Shown here in pieces: positions 18,454 to 27,645 of a stretch of DNA of 64,000 nucleotides. How positions within the stretch are numbered: position 1 is the stretch's first letter; every line of letters starts with the position of its first letter. The notes beneath the pieces were generated by a model that saw only the letters and a program-made list of their open reading frames with translations, searched no databases and was not told where the DNA came from. The stretch is taken from assembly GCF_028463845.1 (NCBI RefSeq), contig NZ_CP116805.1:558001-622000 (forward strand), written 5' to 3'. Source of the stretch: Gimibacter soli. Its GTDB lineage: Bacteria; Pseudomonadota; Alphaproteobacteria; Sphingomonadales; Kordiimonadaceae. Made by a program: the position numbers and the translations under genes.

Positions 18454-20022
18454 ATGGCCTTCAGCCTGACCTATTCGACCATGTTCAACCCCCCTGCCGA
18501 AATGCACGACCGGTTCGAGGCAGCGGCTGCCAAAGTGCGCGCCGGCCTTGGCGCCCGGCATGACCTTTTCATCGGCGGCAAGGATGTGAAGGCGGCGTCC
18601 TACGCCCGCGTCACCAGCCCCATCGATACGAGCCTTGTGCTGGGTGAGTTTGCCGAAGCGACGGTCGCTGACGTCGATACGGCGGTCGCTGCGGCGAAGG
18701 CAGCAGCAGCCCGCTGGCGCAAGACCCCGGTCGCTGACCGGCTTGCCATCATGCGCCGCGCTGCCGATATCATCGAGGAACGGGTGTATGAGATGGCGGC
18801 TGCCGTCGCGCTTGAGGTTGGCAAGAACCGGATGGAAGCGCTCGGTGAAGTGCAGGAAACAGCCGATTTCTTCCGCCATTATGCCGATGACTTTGAAGCG
18901 AACGGCGGGTTCGACCGCAAACTGCCGAACGATCCGCTGGATGGCTGGGTCTCCACCAACCGTTCGGTGATGAAGCCGCATGGCGTGTGGGCCGTGATCG
19001 TGCCCTTCAACTTCCCCTTCGCGCTCGCCGGCGGGCCGATTGCGGCGGCGCTCGTCACAGGCAATACGGTCGTCCACAAGGGCGCGCCCTCCACGCCCTG
19101 GTCGGGCTGGATGCTCGCCGATTGCCTGCGCGATGCCGGGCTGCCGGCTGGCGTGTTCAACGATCTCGGTGGCGGCAGCGACGAGGTCGGCAAGGCGCTC
19201 GTCGGGCACAAGGATGTGGGCGGCGTCACCTTCACGGGTTCGCACGAGGTGGGCATGGCGATCCAGCGCCAGATGCTGGCGGGTAAATTCCCGAAGCCGG
19301 TGATCGCCGAAATGGGCGGCAAGAATGCCTGCATGGTGACGAAGCACGCGGACCTTGAGCGTGCCGTGCTTGGCTGCTCACGCTCTGCCTTCGGGCTTTC
19401 GGGCCAGAAATGCTCGGCCCTTTCGCGCATCTATGTCGATCAAGTCGTTGCAGACGACTTTATTGCGCGCCTGACGAAACAGGTGGAAAGCCTTGTTGTC
19501 GGCAACCCGCTTGAAAAGCCTGTCTATATGGGGCCGGTGGCCACGAAGGAAGCCTACGAGCGCTACAAGGCCCTGCTTGCGGAGCTTGCCGCAAGCGGCG
19601 GCAAGATCCTCGCAGGCGGCAAGCTGCTGACGGAAGGCGATTTCGCCAGGGGCTTTTTCGTGGCGCCGACGCTTGTGGAAGCGCCCGCCGACCATCCGCT
19701 GTTCGCACGCGAGCTTTTCCTGCCCATCCTGATGGTGGCGCGGGTGGCATCGAACGAGGAATCCATGTCCCACATCAATAACACACCGCTTGGCCTCACG
19801 GCGGGTGTGTTCGGCAATGCTGCGGAGGTCGACTGGTTCCTCGATCATGTGGAAGCCGGTGTCACCTATGTGAACCGCCCGCAAGGGGCCACGACCGGCG
19901 CTTGGCCGGGCTACCAGCCCTTCGGCGGCTGGAAGGGGTCGGGCAACACCGGCTGCGCCATCGCCAGCTTCTATTATCTGCCGCGCTACATGCGCGAACA
20001 GTCCCAGACCGTGGTGGAGTGA
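18454..20022 (+). CDS. NAD(P)-dependent aldehyde dehydrogenase (P5C-dehydrogenase-like group)
   Basis: A 522-residue aldehyde dehydrogenase oxidising a semialdehyde to the acid. The Rossmann region contains PFNFPFALAGGPI (about residues 184-196). The general base Glu286 sits in AEMGGKN and the catalytic Cys320 in SGQKCSA. The length and the GQKCSA signature resemble stand-alone 1-pyrroline-5-carboxylate dehydrogenases rather than succinate-semialdehyde dehydrogenase. It is the first gene of a four-gene operon with a two-subunit CoA-transferase and a class-III aminotransferase. The likely substrate is therefore a semialdehyde made by that aminotransferase (inference). Confidence 0.9.
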   Translation: MAFSLTYSTMFNPPAEMHDRFEAAAAKVRAGLGARHDLFIGGKDVKAASYARVTSPIDTSLVLGEFAEATVADVDTAVAAAKAAAARWRKTPVADRLAIMRRAADIIEERVYEMAAAVALEVGKNRMEALGEVQETADFFRHYADDFEANGGFDRKLPNDPLDGWVSTNRSVMKPHGVWAVIVPFNFPFALAGGPIAAALVTGNTVVHKGAPSTPWSGWMLADCLRDAGLPAGVFNDLGGGSDEVGKALVGHKDVGGVTFTGSHEVGMAIQRQMLAGKFPKPVIAEMGGKNACMVTKHADLERAVLGCSRSAFGLSGQKCSALSRIYVDQVVADDFIARLTKQVESLVVGNPLEKPVYMGPVATKEAYERYKALLAELAASGGKILAGGKLLTEGDFARGFFVAPTLVEAPADHPLFARELFLPILMVARVASNEESMSHINNTPLGLTAGVFGNAAEVDWFLDHVEAGVTYVNRPQGATTGAWPGYQPFGGWKGSGNTGCAIASFYYLPRYMREQSQTVVE

Positions 20023-20029
20023 CGCTCGA

Positions 20030-20878
20030 ATGGCTTTGATGTCGCTCTCGGAGGCGATCCGTCTCCATGTGAAGGACGGCATGAGTGTGGCGCTTGAAGG
20101 CTTCACGCATCTCATCCCCTTTGCCGCCGGGCATGAAATCATCCGGCAGGGTATCCGTGGCCTGCACCTGATCCGCATGACGCCGGACCTGATCTATGAC
20201 CAGATGATCGGCGCGGGTGTTGCCGACAGGCTGACTTTCAGCTGGGGTGGAAACCCAGGTGTCGGCTCATTGCACCGGTTGCGCGACGCGGTCGAAAATG
20301 GCTGGCCCGTGAAGCTTGAAATATTCGAACATAGCCACGGCGAAATGGCGGCGGCCTACACGGCGGGGGCGGCACGCCTGCCCTTTGCCGTGATGAAAGG
20401 CCATTCGGACAATGATCTGGCGGCTCACCAATCGGGCCGGACAACTAAAATGGATTGCCCTTTCACGGGTGCGTCTGTCACCGCTGTGCGCGCGGTGAAC
20501 CCGGATGTGACGATCCTCCATGCCCAAAAGGCGGACCGCGCCGGCAACGTGCTGATCGAAGGGATCGTCGGGGCCGTGAAGGAGGCTGCCTTTGCGGCTG
20601 GCAAGGTGATCGCGACCGTCGAACAGGTGGTTGATGACCTGGGCGCCGAAAAGAATGCGGTGATCCTGCCACATTTCCTCGTTTCCGCCGTCGCTTGCGT
20701 GCCGGGCGGGGCCTACCCGAGCTATGCGATGGGCCATTATGACCGCGACAACAGCTTCTATATCGCGTGGGACGATATCGCCCGCGACCGCGAAGGCTTC
20801 ACCGACTGGATCGCCGCGCATGTAACCGGCGTGGCCGACCATCGCGCCTTCCTTGAAAAGCTGGGGGTCGTTGCATGA
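20030..20878 (+). CDS. CoA-transferase subunit A (glutaconate/3-oxoacid CoA-transferase type)
   Basis: Alpha subunit, 282 residues, of a family I CoA-transferase that moves CoA between carboxylic acids. The N-terminal part (VALEGFTHLIPFAAGHEIIR) and the SWGGNPGVGSLHRLRDAVE region follow the glutaconate CoA-transferase/IpdA-like alpha subunit rather than AtoD. It begins 7 bases after the aldehyde dehydrogenase stop and overlaps subunit B by four bases (ATGA). The neighbours suggest it activates the acid product of the dehydrogenase. The real acid is unknown. Confidence 0.9.
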   Translation: MALMSLSEAIRLHVKDGMSVALEGFTHLIPFAAGHEIIRQGIRGLHLIRMTPDLIYDQMIGAGVADRLTFSWGGNPGVGSLHRLRDAVENGWPVKLEIFEHSHGEMAAAYTAGAARLPFAVMKGHSDNDLAAHQSGRTTKMDCPFTGASVTAVRAVNPDVTILHAQKADRAGNVLIEGIVGAVKEAAFAAGKVIATVEQVVDDLGAEKNAVILPHFLVSAVACVPGGAYPSYAMGHYDRDNSFYIAWDDIARDREGFTDWIAAHVTGVADHRAFLEKLGVVA

Positions 20879-21660
20879 GCTATACACTCGATGAAATGAT
20901 GACGGTGGCGGCATCGCGGCAACTGAAAGACGGGGCGGTGTGCTTCGTCGGTATCGGCCTGCCGTCGGCTGCCTGTGTGCTGGCGTCCCGTACCCACGCG
21001 CCGAACCTTGTGCTGATCTACGAATCAGGCACGGTGGAGACAGCGCCCGAGGTGCTGCCCCTGTCGATCGGGGACGGTGAGCTTGCGGCCACCGCCACCT
21101 CCGTTGTGCCGCTCCCTGAAATTTTCAGCCATTATCTGCAAGGTGGCCGGATCGATGTGGGGTTCCTCGGCGCCGCGCAGATCGACCGGTTCGGCAACCT
21201 CAACAGCACGGTGATCGGGCCTTACGAGGCGCCGAAGACCCGGCTGCCGGGGGCGGGTGGTGCGCCCGAGATTGCGACCCATGCGAAGGAAATCCTTATC
21301 GTGATGCGGATGAGCAAACGGGGCTTTGTGGACAGCCTTGCCTTCCGCACCTCGAGCGGCCACCTTGCCGGCAATGGCGAGCGCAAGACGAAAGCCTACC
21401 CGGGCCACGGGCCGCAGGCGCTTGTCACCGATTTCGGTATCCTGCGCCCCGACGCCGAGACCGACGAACTGGTGCTGACCGAGCTGTTCGAGGGCGTGAG
21501 TGCAGCGGATGCCGTTGCCGCCTGCGGCTGGCCGCTGAAGGTGGCGGACAATCCGGGCCGCGTCGCCCCGCCCACAGAAACCGAACTTGAAACCCTGCGC
21601 GCCCTCAATGCGCGCACCAAAACGGCCCATGCGGCCAAAGTAACCCTCAGCCTGAACTGA
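20875..21660 (+). CDS. CoA-transferase subunit B
   Basis: Beta subunit, 261 residues. The conserved GIGLPSAAC segment is near residues 26-34. Glu50 in LIYESG is the expected catalytic glutamate that forms the enzyme-CoA thioester. The ORF overlaps subunit A by four bases, so the subunits are translationally coupled and made in equal amounts. An aminotransferase gene follows after 11 bases in the same operon. Confidence 0.9.
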   Translation: MSYTLDEMMTVAASRQLKDGAVCFVGIGLPSAACVLASRTHAPNLVLIYESGTVETAPEVLPLSIGDGELAATATSVVPLPEIFSHYLQGGRIDVGFLGAAQIDRFGNLNSTVIGPYEAPKTRLPGAGGAPEIATHAKEILIVMRMSKRGFVDSLAFRTSSGHLAGNGERKTKAYPGHGPQALVTDFGILRPDAETDELVLTELFEGVSAADAVAACGWPLKVADNPGRVAPPTETELETLRALNARTKTAHAAKVTLSLN

Positions 21661-21671
21661 CGAGACAGATC

Positions 21672-23000
21672 ATGAAGAATCCTCATATCAAGACAGCTCT
21701 TCCCGGCCCCAAGGCACAGGAAATGCTTGCCCGCGACAAGGCGGTTATTTCGCCCTCCTACCCGCGCGACTATCCTTTCGTGATGAGCCACGGCAAGGGC
21801 GCCGAGGTGTGGGATGTGGACGGCAACCGTTTCCTTGATTTCATGTCGGGGATTGCCGTCTGCTCCACCGGCCACGCGCACCCGAAGGTGATCGGTGCAA
21901 TCCGCGAAGCATCGGAAAAGTTCCTGCATATCTCGTCGGATTACTGGCACGACTATCAGGTCCGCCTTGGCGAGACGATGAACCGCTTGGCGCCGATGGG
22001 CGAGCCTGTCCTTTCCTTCATGTGCCAGTCGGGCACCGAAGCGGTCGAAGGCGCGCTGAAGCTTGCCCGTTATGTAACGGGCCGCCCGCGTGTGCTTGCC
22101 TTCCTTGGCGCTTTCCACGGCCGCACCATGGGCAGCCTTTCCTGCACGGCTTCGAAATATACCCAGCAGAAGGGCTTCTTCCCGACCATGCCGGGCGTGA
22201 CCCATGTGCCCTACCCGAACCCTTACCGCCCGCTTTTCGCTGGCGACGACCAGGGGCAGGCGGTGCTGAACTATATCGAAAACATCCTTTTCGCATCGAA
22301 CGTGCCGGCGAATGAGGTGGCCGCCATCCTGATCGAGCCCGTGCAGGGCGAAGGCGGCTATATCACGCCGCCCAAGGGCTTCCTTGAAGGCCTGCGCGCG
22401 CTTTGTGACAAGCACGGCATCTTCCTGATTTTCGACGAGGTCCAGTCGGGCGTTGGCCGCACGGGCAAGATGTTCGCCGCCGAACATACCGGCGTGAAGC
22501 CCGATATCATGACGCTCGCCAAGGGGCTTGGCTCCGGCATGCCGATCGGCATGGTGGTCGCCAAAAAGCCGATCATGGAAAAGTGGGCGCGCGGGGCGCA
22601 CGGCAACACCTATGGCGGCAACCCGGTTTGCTGTGCGGCGGCCCTCGCCACGCTTGAACTTGTGGAGGCCGAGTATGCCGCGAATGCAGCCAGTGTTGGT
22701 GCCTATTTCACCGAACGCCTGAAGGATCTCGCCACCCGCTTTGATGTGATCGGCGACGTGCGCGGGCCGGGCCTGATGATCGGCATGGAACTGGTGGAAG
22801 ACAAGGCCAGCAAAAAGCCTGCGACAAAACTTTGCGATGCCCTCCTGACACGGGCTTTCCATAACGGCCTGTTGCTTCTATCGTGCGGGATCAGCACCGT
22901 CCGCTTCATTCCGCCCTTGATGATCTCGAAGGCCGATGTGGACGAGGCCATGACCATCATCGAGGCCAGCCTCGAGGAGGTTCTGGCCGAGAGAAATTGA
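21672..23000 (+). CDS. class-III PLP-dependent aminotransferase (4-aminobutyrate/omega-amino acid type)
   Basis: A fold-type I aminotransferase of 442 residues in the GABA/acetylornithine family. The PLP-binding lysine is Lys284 in TLAKGLGSGMP, and Asp255 in IFDEVQSGVGRTG binds the pyridine nitrogen. SGTEAVEGALKLAR (about 120-133) holds the phosphate-binding turn. These enzymes move terminal amino groups from omega-amino acids such as 4-aminobutyrate, 5-aminovalerate or beta-alanine to 2-oxoglutarate. As last gene of the IclR-linked operon it would supply the semialdehyde for the dehydrogenase. NAD-GDH elsewhere in the window could recycle the glutamate. Confidence 0.9.
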   Translation: MKNPHIKTALPGPKAQEMLARDKAVISPSYPRDYPFVMSHGKGAEVWDVDGNRFLDFMSGIAVCSTGHAHPKVIGAIREASEKFLHISSDYWHDYQVRLGETMNRLAPMGEPVLSFMCQSGTEAVEGALKLARYVTGRPRVLAFLGAFHGRTMGSLSCTASKYTQQKGFFPTMPGVTHVPYPNPYRPLFAGDDQGQAVLNYIENILFASNVPANEVAAILIEPVQGEGGYITPPKGFLEGLRALCDKHGIFLIFDEVQSGVGRTGKMFAAEHTGVKPDIMTLAKGLGSGMPIGMVVAKKPIMEKWARGAHGNTYGGNPVCCAAALATLELVEAEYAANAASVGAYFTERLKDLATRFDVIGDVRGPGLMIGMELVEDKASKKPATKLCDALLTRAFHNGLLLLSCGISTVRFIPPLMISKADVDEAMTIIEASLEEVLAERN

Positions 23001-23030
23001 TCGCACGCCAGTGTGGGCAGGGAGGCCCGG

Positions 23031-25568
23031 ATGACAATGAGGACAAAACGGTTTCAGCAGATCCTGATGATCGGCGCAGGGCTCATGATGATGACCCCGG
23101 CAACGGTCGCGCAGGACGGCGCCAAGCGCCAGCCGGTCCTCCAGAGCCTCACCCTGCCCCACAGCTATTACTGGCGGGAAATGTATCTGCCGCAGCTGAC
23201 GGCAGGCCCGTCGTCGGTGGCCTTCACGCCGGATGGCAAGGCGCTTGTCTATTCGATGGGCGGCTCGCTGTGGCGGCAGGATCTGGATAGCGAAGAAGCG
23301 GTCGAGCTGACCCACGGGCCGGGCTACGACTATCAGCCTGATGTTTCGCCCGATGGCCGCTACGTTTATTTCGTGCGGCACAGCGAGGACAGCCTGCAGC
23401 TGATGCGGCTGGATATGGAACAGGGCCTTGAAGCCCGGCTTTCGGACGGGCGCGACAGCTATCTGGAGCCGCGCGTCAGCCCCGATGGCCGCCGCCTCGC
23501 GTTTGTCTCCACGCGGGGTACTGGCCAGTTCAACCTGTTTGTCGCCAATGTCGATGAAAATGGCCTGACGGGCGTGCGCACCGCAGTGATGCCGCGCCAG
23601 AGCGCCATCGACCGCTATTATTATGCGGTTGAAGATCATGCCATCAACCCGAGCTGGTCGCCGGACGGCGAGCGGCTGCTGTTTGTCGCCAACCGGGAAA
23701 TTGCCTGGGGCAGCGGTGATGTCTGGTCGGTGTCCTCGCGCGATCCGGCGGATATCCGTAAAGTCGTCTCGGAAGAAACAACATGGGCAGCGCGGCCTGA
23801 GATTTCGCCCGATGGCAAGCGGGTGCTTTATGCAAGCTATGAAGGCCGCCAGTGGCACCAGCTGTGGCTGACCAACCGGCAGGGCCAGTCGCCCATGCCG
23901 CTCACCTTCGGGGATTTTGACCGCAAGAATGCGCGTTGGTCACCCGATGGCAAACAGGTTGCCTTCATCAGCAACGAAACCGGCGGCTTGACGCTTTGGG
24001 TGCTTGATATGGTTGGCGGCGCCATGCGGCAGATCACGGCGACAAGCCGGGTGCCGCGCGTGACGATGCGGCCGCTTGCTGTGCATCTGGCCGACGAGGC
24101 TGGCCAGCCGCTGCCGGCGCGGGTCAGTGTGCTTGGGGCGGACGGGCGCTATTATGGCCCGGTCGATGCCCGCATGCATGGCGATGACGCGTTCGTCGCG
24201 GCGAAGCAAAGTCAGGAAACCCGCTATTTCCACTGCCCCGGCGTGTGCCGCCTGATGGTGCCCGAGGGGGCTGTCACCGTACATGCCCAGCACGGCTTTG
24301 CCCGCACACCGGCGGACGTGACGGTCGAGGCTGGAGAAAAGCCGGCAGAAGCGCGCCTCACGCTGGTGGCGAACGGCTTGCCTTCCACCTTCGGCACGCA
24401 TGTGTCGGCAGACCTGCATGTTCATATGAATTATGGCGGCGCCTACAAACAGACGGTCGAGACCATGGCCGCCGAGGCGAAGGCCGAGGATCTGGACGTC
24501 ATCTATAATCTCATCGTGAACAAGGAACAGCGCATCCCCAATGTGGAAGATTTCCACACGGGCGCCGACCGGGTGAACGGCGTGACCGTTTACTGGGGGC
24601 AGGAATATCACACCAGCTTCTGGGGCCATCAGGGGCTGCTGCATCTGGATGATCACCTGCTGCTGCCCGATTTTGCGAGCTACCGCCACACCGGCCTGGC
24701 CTCGCCCTATCCGCATGGCGGCACGATTGCCGATCTCGCCCACGCCCAGAATGCCCTTGTCGGTTATGTCCACCCCTTCGACTGGATACCCGATCCCGAG
24801 GCACCTGCCGCCCTGTCGCACATGCTGCCGGCGGATGTGGCAAACGGCCGGGCCGATTATCTGGAGGTCGTCGGTTTCTCCGATCATCTGGCAACGGCCG
24901 AGGTCTGGTACAAGTTCCTGAACCTTGGCTACAAGCTGGCGGCTGGCGCCGGCACCGATGCCATGACGAATTATGCGTCGCTGCGCGGGCCCGTTGGCCT
25001 CAACCGCGTATTCCTGCGGGCTGAAAATACCGAGCCTGAAACGCTGAAGGCGGCCCTGAAGGCCGGGCATGGCTTTGTCACGAACGGGCCGCTTGTGGGT
25101 CTGCGCGCCGGTGACGTGCGCCCAGGGGACACGCTGACGATGGCCGCCCCCGGCAAGGTCGCGGTCGAACTGGCACTGCGCTCGCCTGTGCCCGTCAATC
25201 GCGCCGAGCTTGTCTTCAACGGTGAAGTTATCCAGACGCTGCAGCTTTCGGATGAAGGCCGCGCCGGGCATTTCCTTGGCGAGATCGAGCTGCCGGGTTC
25301 CGGCTGGCTGGTCCTGCGCGCGGTCGGCGACGCCGATTCCATTGTTCAGGACATCTACCCCTATGCCACCACCAATCCGGTGTGGGTGGAGGTGAAGGAT
25401 ATGCCCGCGCCCGAGGCCAACGCGGATGCGGCATACCTGAAGCGCTGGATGGACCGGGTGATCGAGGCGGCAACCGCCCGCAAGGCCGACTTCAACACGG
25501 AAGAGGAATTCCGCGCCACGCTCGACTATCTGGAAGCGGCGCGGGCGGCGTACGAAGCCAGAATGTAG
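23031..25568 (+). CDS. exported beta-propeller (PD40) protein fused to a CehA/McbA-type metallohydrolase
   Basis: An 845-residue protein with an N-terminal signal peptide (about residues 1-25, ending near TVAQ). Residues about 55-345 hold repeated PD40/TolB-like blades (SPDGR, SPDGK, WSPDG motifs). A carboxypeptidase-regulatory-like stretch follows. A PHP-like CehA/McbA domain starts at Asp461-x-His463-x-His465 (DLHVHMNYGG), with further His/Asp residues such as YVHPFDW and GTDAM. CehA/McbA enzymes cleave carbamates and amides, but many members are unstudied. The ATG at 23031 has AGGGAGG 5 bases before it. It precedes an S9 peptidase, which also starts with a propeller. Confidence 0.8.
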   Translation: MTMRTKRFQQILMIGAGLMMMTPATVAQDGAKRQPVLQSLTLPHSYYWREMYLPQLTAGPSSVAFTPDGKALVYSMGGSLWRQDLDSEEAVELTHGPGYDYQPDVSPDGRYVYFVRHSEDSLQLMRLDMEQGLEARLSDGRDSYLEPRVSPDGRRLAFVSTRGTGQFNLFVANVDENGLTGVRTAVMPRQSAIDRYYYAVEDHAINPSWSPDGERLLFVANREIAWGSGDVWSVSSRDPADIRKVVSEETTWAARPEISPDGKRVLYASYEGRQWHQLWLTNRQGQSPMPLTFGDFDRKNARWSPDGKQVAFISNETGGLTLWVLDMVGGAMRQITATSRVPRVTMRPLAVHLADEAGQPLPARVSVLGADGRYYGPVDARMHGDDAFVAAKQSQETRYFHCPGVCRLMVPEGAVTVHAQHGFARTPADVTVEAGEKPAEARLTLVANGLPSTFGTHVSADLHVHMNYGGAYKQTVETMAAEAKAEDLDVIYNLIVNKEQRIPNVEDFHTGADRVNGVTVYWGQEYHTSFWGHQGLLHLDDHLLLPDFASYRHTGLASPYPHGGTIADLAHAQNALVGYVHPFDWIPDPEAPAALSHMLPADVANGRADYLEVVGFSDHLATAEVWYKFLNLGYKLAAGAGTDAMTNYASLRGPVGLNRVFLRAENTEPETLKAALKAGHGFVTNGPLVGLRAGDVRPGDTLTMAAPGKVAVELALRSPVPVNRAELVFNGEVIQTLQLSDEGRAGHFLGEIELPGSGWLVLRAVGDADSIVQDIYPYATTNPVWVEVKDMPAPEANADAAYLKRWMDRVIEAATARKADFNTEEEFRATLDYLEAARAAYEARM

Positions 25569-25589
25569 GACGTTTTCAAGGGGAATACG

Positions 25590-27599
25590 ATGGGTTTGCG
25601 GGGGATCGGCGGCGCGATTGCGCTGGTGGCACTGGGGTTTGCGCCGGTGCTGGCGGAAGGGAAAAGGCCGTTCGAGATCGGCGACCTTTATAACCTTGAA
25701 GACCTTTCCTCCCCGAGCCTGTCGCCCGATGGTTTCTCGGTCGTTTATGCGGTTGAAACCCGCAACGCCGACGCCGACGCCACGGTCAGCGATCTTTATG
25801 TGGCGCCCTACAAGGGCGGGGTTGCAACGCGGCTGACCGATACGCCGTTCGCCAGCGAATGGTCGCCCGCCTGGTCGCCCGATGGCCGCTGGATCGCTTT
25901 CCTTTCGGATCGCGGCGAGGACGAGACCGCACAGGTCTGGCTGATGCCGGCTGCCGGTGGCGCCGCGCCCCGGCAGGTGACAAACCTCTCCGCCGGGATC
26001 AGCGATTTCGGCTGGGCGCCCACAAGCGACCGGCTGGTTTTCGTCTCCGAAGGCGACGCTCCGGCGCCCGAGAAGGACAGCCGAGGCCGCGACAGGCCAG
26101 TAAAGCCTATCGAAATCCACCGTTTCCAGTTCAAGGAAGACTATCGCGGCTATCTGACCGACCAGCGCCAGCATCTTTACACGGTTTCGCTGACAGACGG
26201 CGTGGTGACACAGCTGACAGAGGGCGAGAATGATGCCTGGCTGCCGTCATGGTCACCCGATGGCAAGCAGATCGCCTATGTCGCCAAAACGGAAGACGCC
26301 AGAACGGCGGACCGCACGCTCAATTACGATATCTATGTGATCGCGCCCGAAGCGGGTGCGACGCCGCGCCAGATTTCGCATTTCTCGGGCACGGATGTGG
26401 ACCCTTACTGGGAAAGCCGGCCCATGTGGTCGCCTGATTCCCGAAAGCTCGTCTGGCTGCGCTCGGGCGAGGATAAATGGATCTATTACAAGCCGTGGGA
26501 CATGGTAGTGGCCGATGTGACGACGGGCGAGGAAAGCTACCCCGCCCCGCGCGACCATTTTGTTTACAAGCCGCGCTTCTCGGATGATGGCAAATCGATC
26601 ATTGCGCTTGTCGAGCAGCCGGAAGCCATGTGGCTCGCCCGGATCGACCTCGCGACCGACAAGGTAACGTACCTGACCTCCGGCAAGCGCTTTGCCTATG
26701 ATTTCGATATGGCAGCGGGGCGTACGGTCATTCTGGACAGCACCGACACCGCACCCAATGCGATCTCAGCGGTTGAAAAGAAGCTGCGGCCGATCAGCCG
26801 CCATAACGATTTCCTGAAAGGTGTGGACCTGCATGCCGCCGAAGACATCAAGCTGATGTCGGACGGCGTTGAAATCCACGCGATGCTTACCAAACCGGCG
26901 GGCTACGAGCCCGGCAAGCGCTATCCCACCATCGTGCGGGTGCATGGCGGGCCGGTTTACCAGTTTTCCCACGAGTTTAACTGGGACTGGCAGGTCTATG
27001 CAGCGAACGGCTATGCCGTGCTTGCCGTCAATCCGCGCGGGTCATCGGGGCGCGGGTTTGATTTCGCCAAGGCCATCTATGCCGACTGGGGCAATGTGGA
27101 CGTGAAAGACGTGCTCGCCGGGATCGACAAGGCGGTCGAGATGGGCGTCGCGGATCCCGACCGGATCGGGGTGGGCGGCTGGAGCTACGGGTCCATTCTC
27201 ACCAATTATCTGATCGCGTCCGACACGCGTTTCAAGGCGGCGGTATCGGGGGCGGGGGCTTCGAACCCGCTCGCCAACTATGGCCACGACCAATATACCG
27301 CGCTTTACGAGCTGGAGCTCGGCACGCCCTGGACCAATCTCGAGGTCTATACCCGCACCGGCTATCCGTTCCTTCATGCCGACCGGATCAAGACCCCGAC
27401 GCTCTTCCAGTGCGCGGAGCTTGATTACAATGTGCCGTGCCTCGGGGCCGAGCAGATGTATCAGGCGCTTCGCTCGCTCGATATCGAGACCCGGTTCGTG
27501 ATCTATCCGGGCCAGCATCACGGCATCACAGTGCCGAGTTATCTGGTCCATCGCTTGCAGCAGACGCTGGGCTGGTATAACCGTTTTATGAAGAAGTGA
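25590..27599 (+). CDS. exported S9-family serine peptidase (acylaminoacyl/dipeptidyl peptidase type)
   Basis: A 669-residue prolyl-oligopeptidase-family enzyme. A signal peptide (about residues 1-22) places it in the periplasm. A beta-propeller with PD40-type repeats (SPDG motifs, about 35-370) gates the active site. The C-terminal alpha/beta hydrolase domain carries the triad Ser532 (GGWSYGS), Asp612 (AELDYNVP) and His644 (QHHGIT). Such enzymes trim short peptides or blocked N-termini. The gene follows the CehA/McbA-type gene by 21 bases and precedes an NhaC-type antiporter by 46, so all three are probably cotranscribed. Confidence 0.93.
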   Translation: MGLRGIGGAIALVALGFAPVLAEGKRPFEIGDLYNLEDLSSPSLSPDGFSVVYAVETRNADADATVSDLYVAPYKGGVATRLTDTPFASEWSPAWSPDGRWIAFLSDRGEDETAQVWLMPAAGGAAPRQVTNLSAGISDFGWAPTSDRLVFVSEGDAPAPEKDSRGRDRPVKPIEIHRFQFKEDYRGYLTDQRQHLYTVSLTDGVVTQLTEGENDAWLPSWSPDGKQIAYVAKTEDARTADRTLNYDIYVIAPEAGATPRQISHFSGTDVDPYWESRPMWSPDSRKLVWLRSGEDKWIYYKPWDMVVADVTTGEESYPAPRDHFVYKPRFSDDGKSIIALVEQPEAMWLARIDLATDKVTYLTSGKRFAYDFDMAAGRTVILDSTDTAPNAISAVEKKLRPISRHNDFLKGVDLHAAEDIKLMSDGVEIHAMLTKPAGYEPGKRYPTIVRVHGGPVYQFSHEFNWDWQVYAANGYAVLAVNPRGSSGRGFDFAKAIYADWGNVDVKDVLAGIDKAVEMGVADPDRIGVGGWSYGSILTNYLIASDTRFKAAVSGAGASNPLANYGHDQYTALYELELGTPWTNLEVYTRTGYPFLHADRIKTPTLFQCAELDYNVPCLGAEQMYQALRSLDIETRFVIYPGQHHGITVPSYLVHRLQQTLGWYNRFMKK

Positions 27600-27645
27600 G
27601 ACTGCGGCCGAAAGAAGCGGCAGTCCGGGGACCTTGGGAGAAAAC

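Noticed and set aside
18454-23000. Simple GABA shunt (gabD-gabT)
   Set aside because: The dehydrogenase resembles the P5C-dehydrogenase group, and a CoA-transferase is interleaved, which a GABA shunt does not need.
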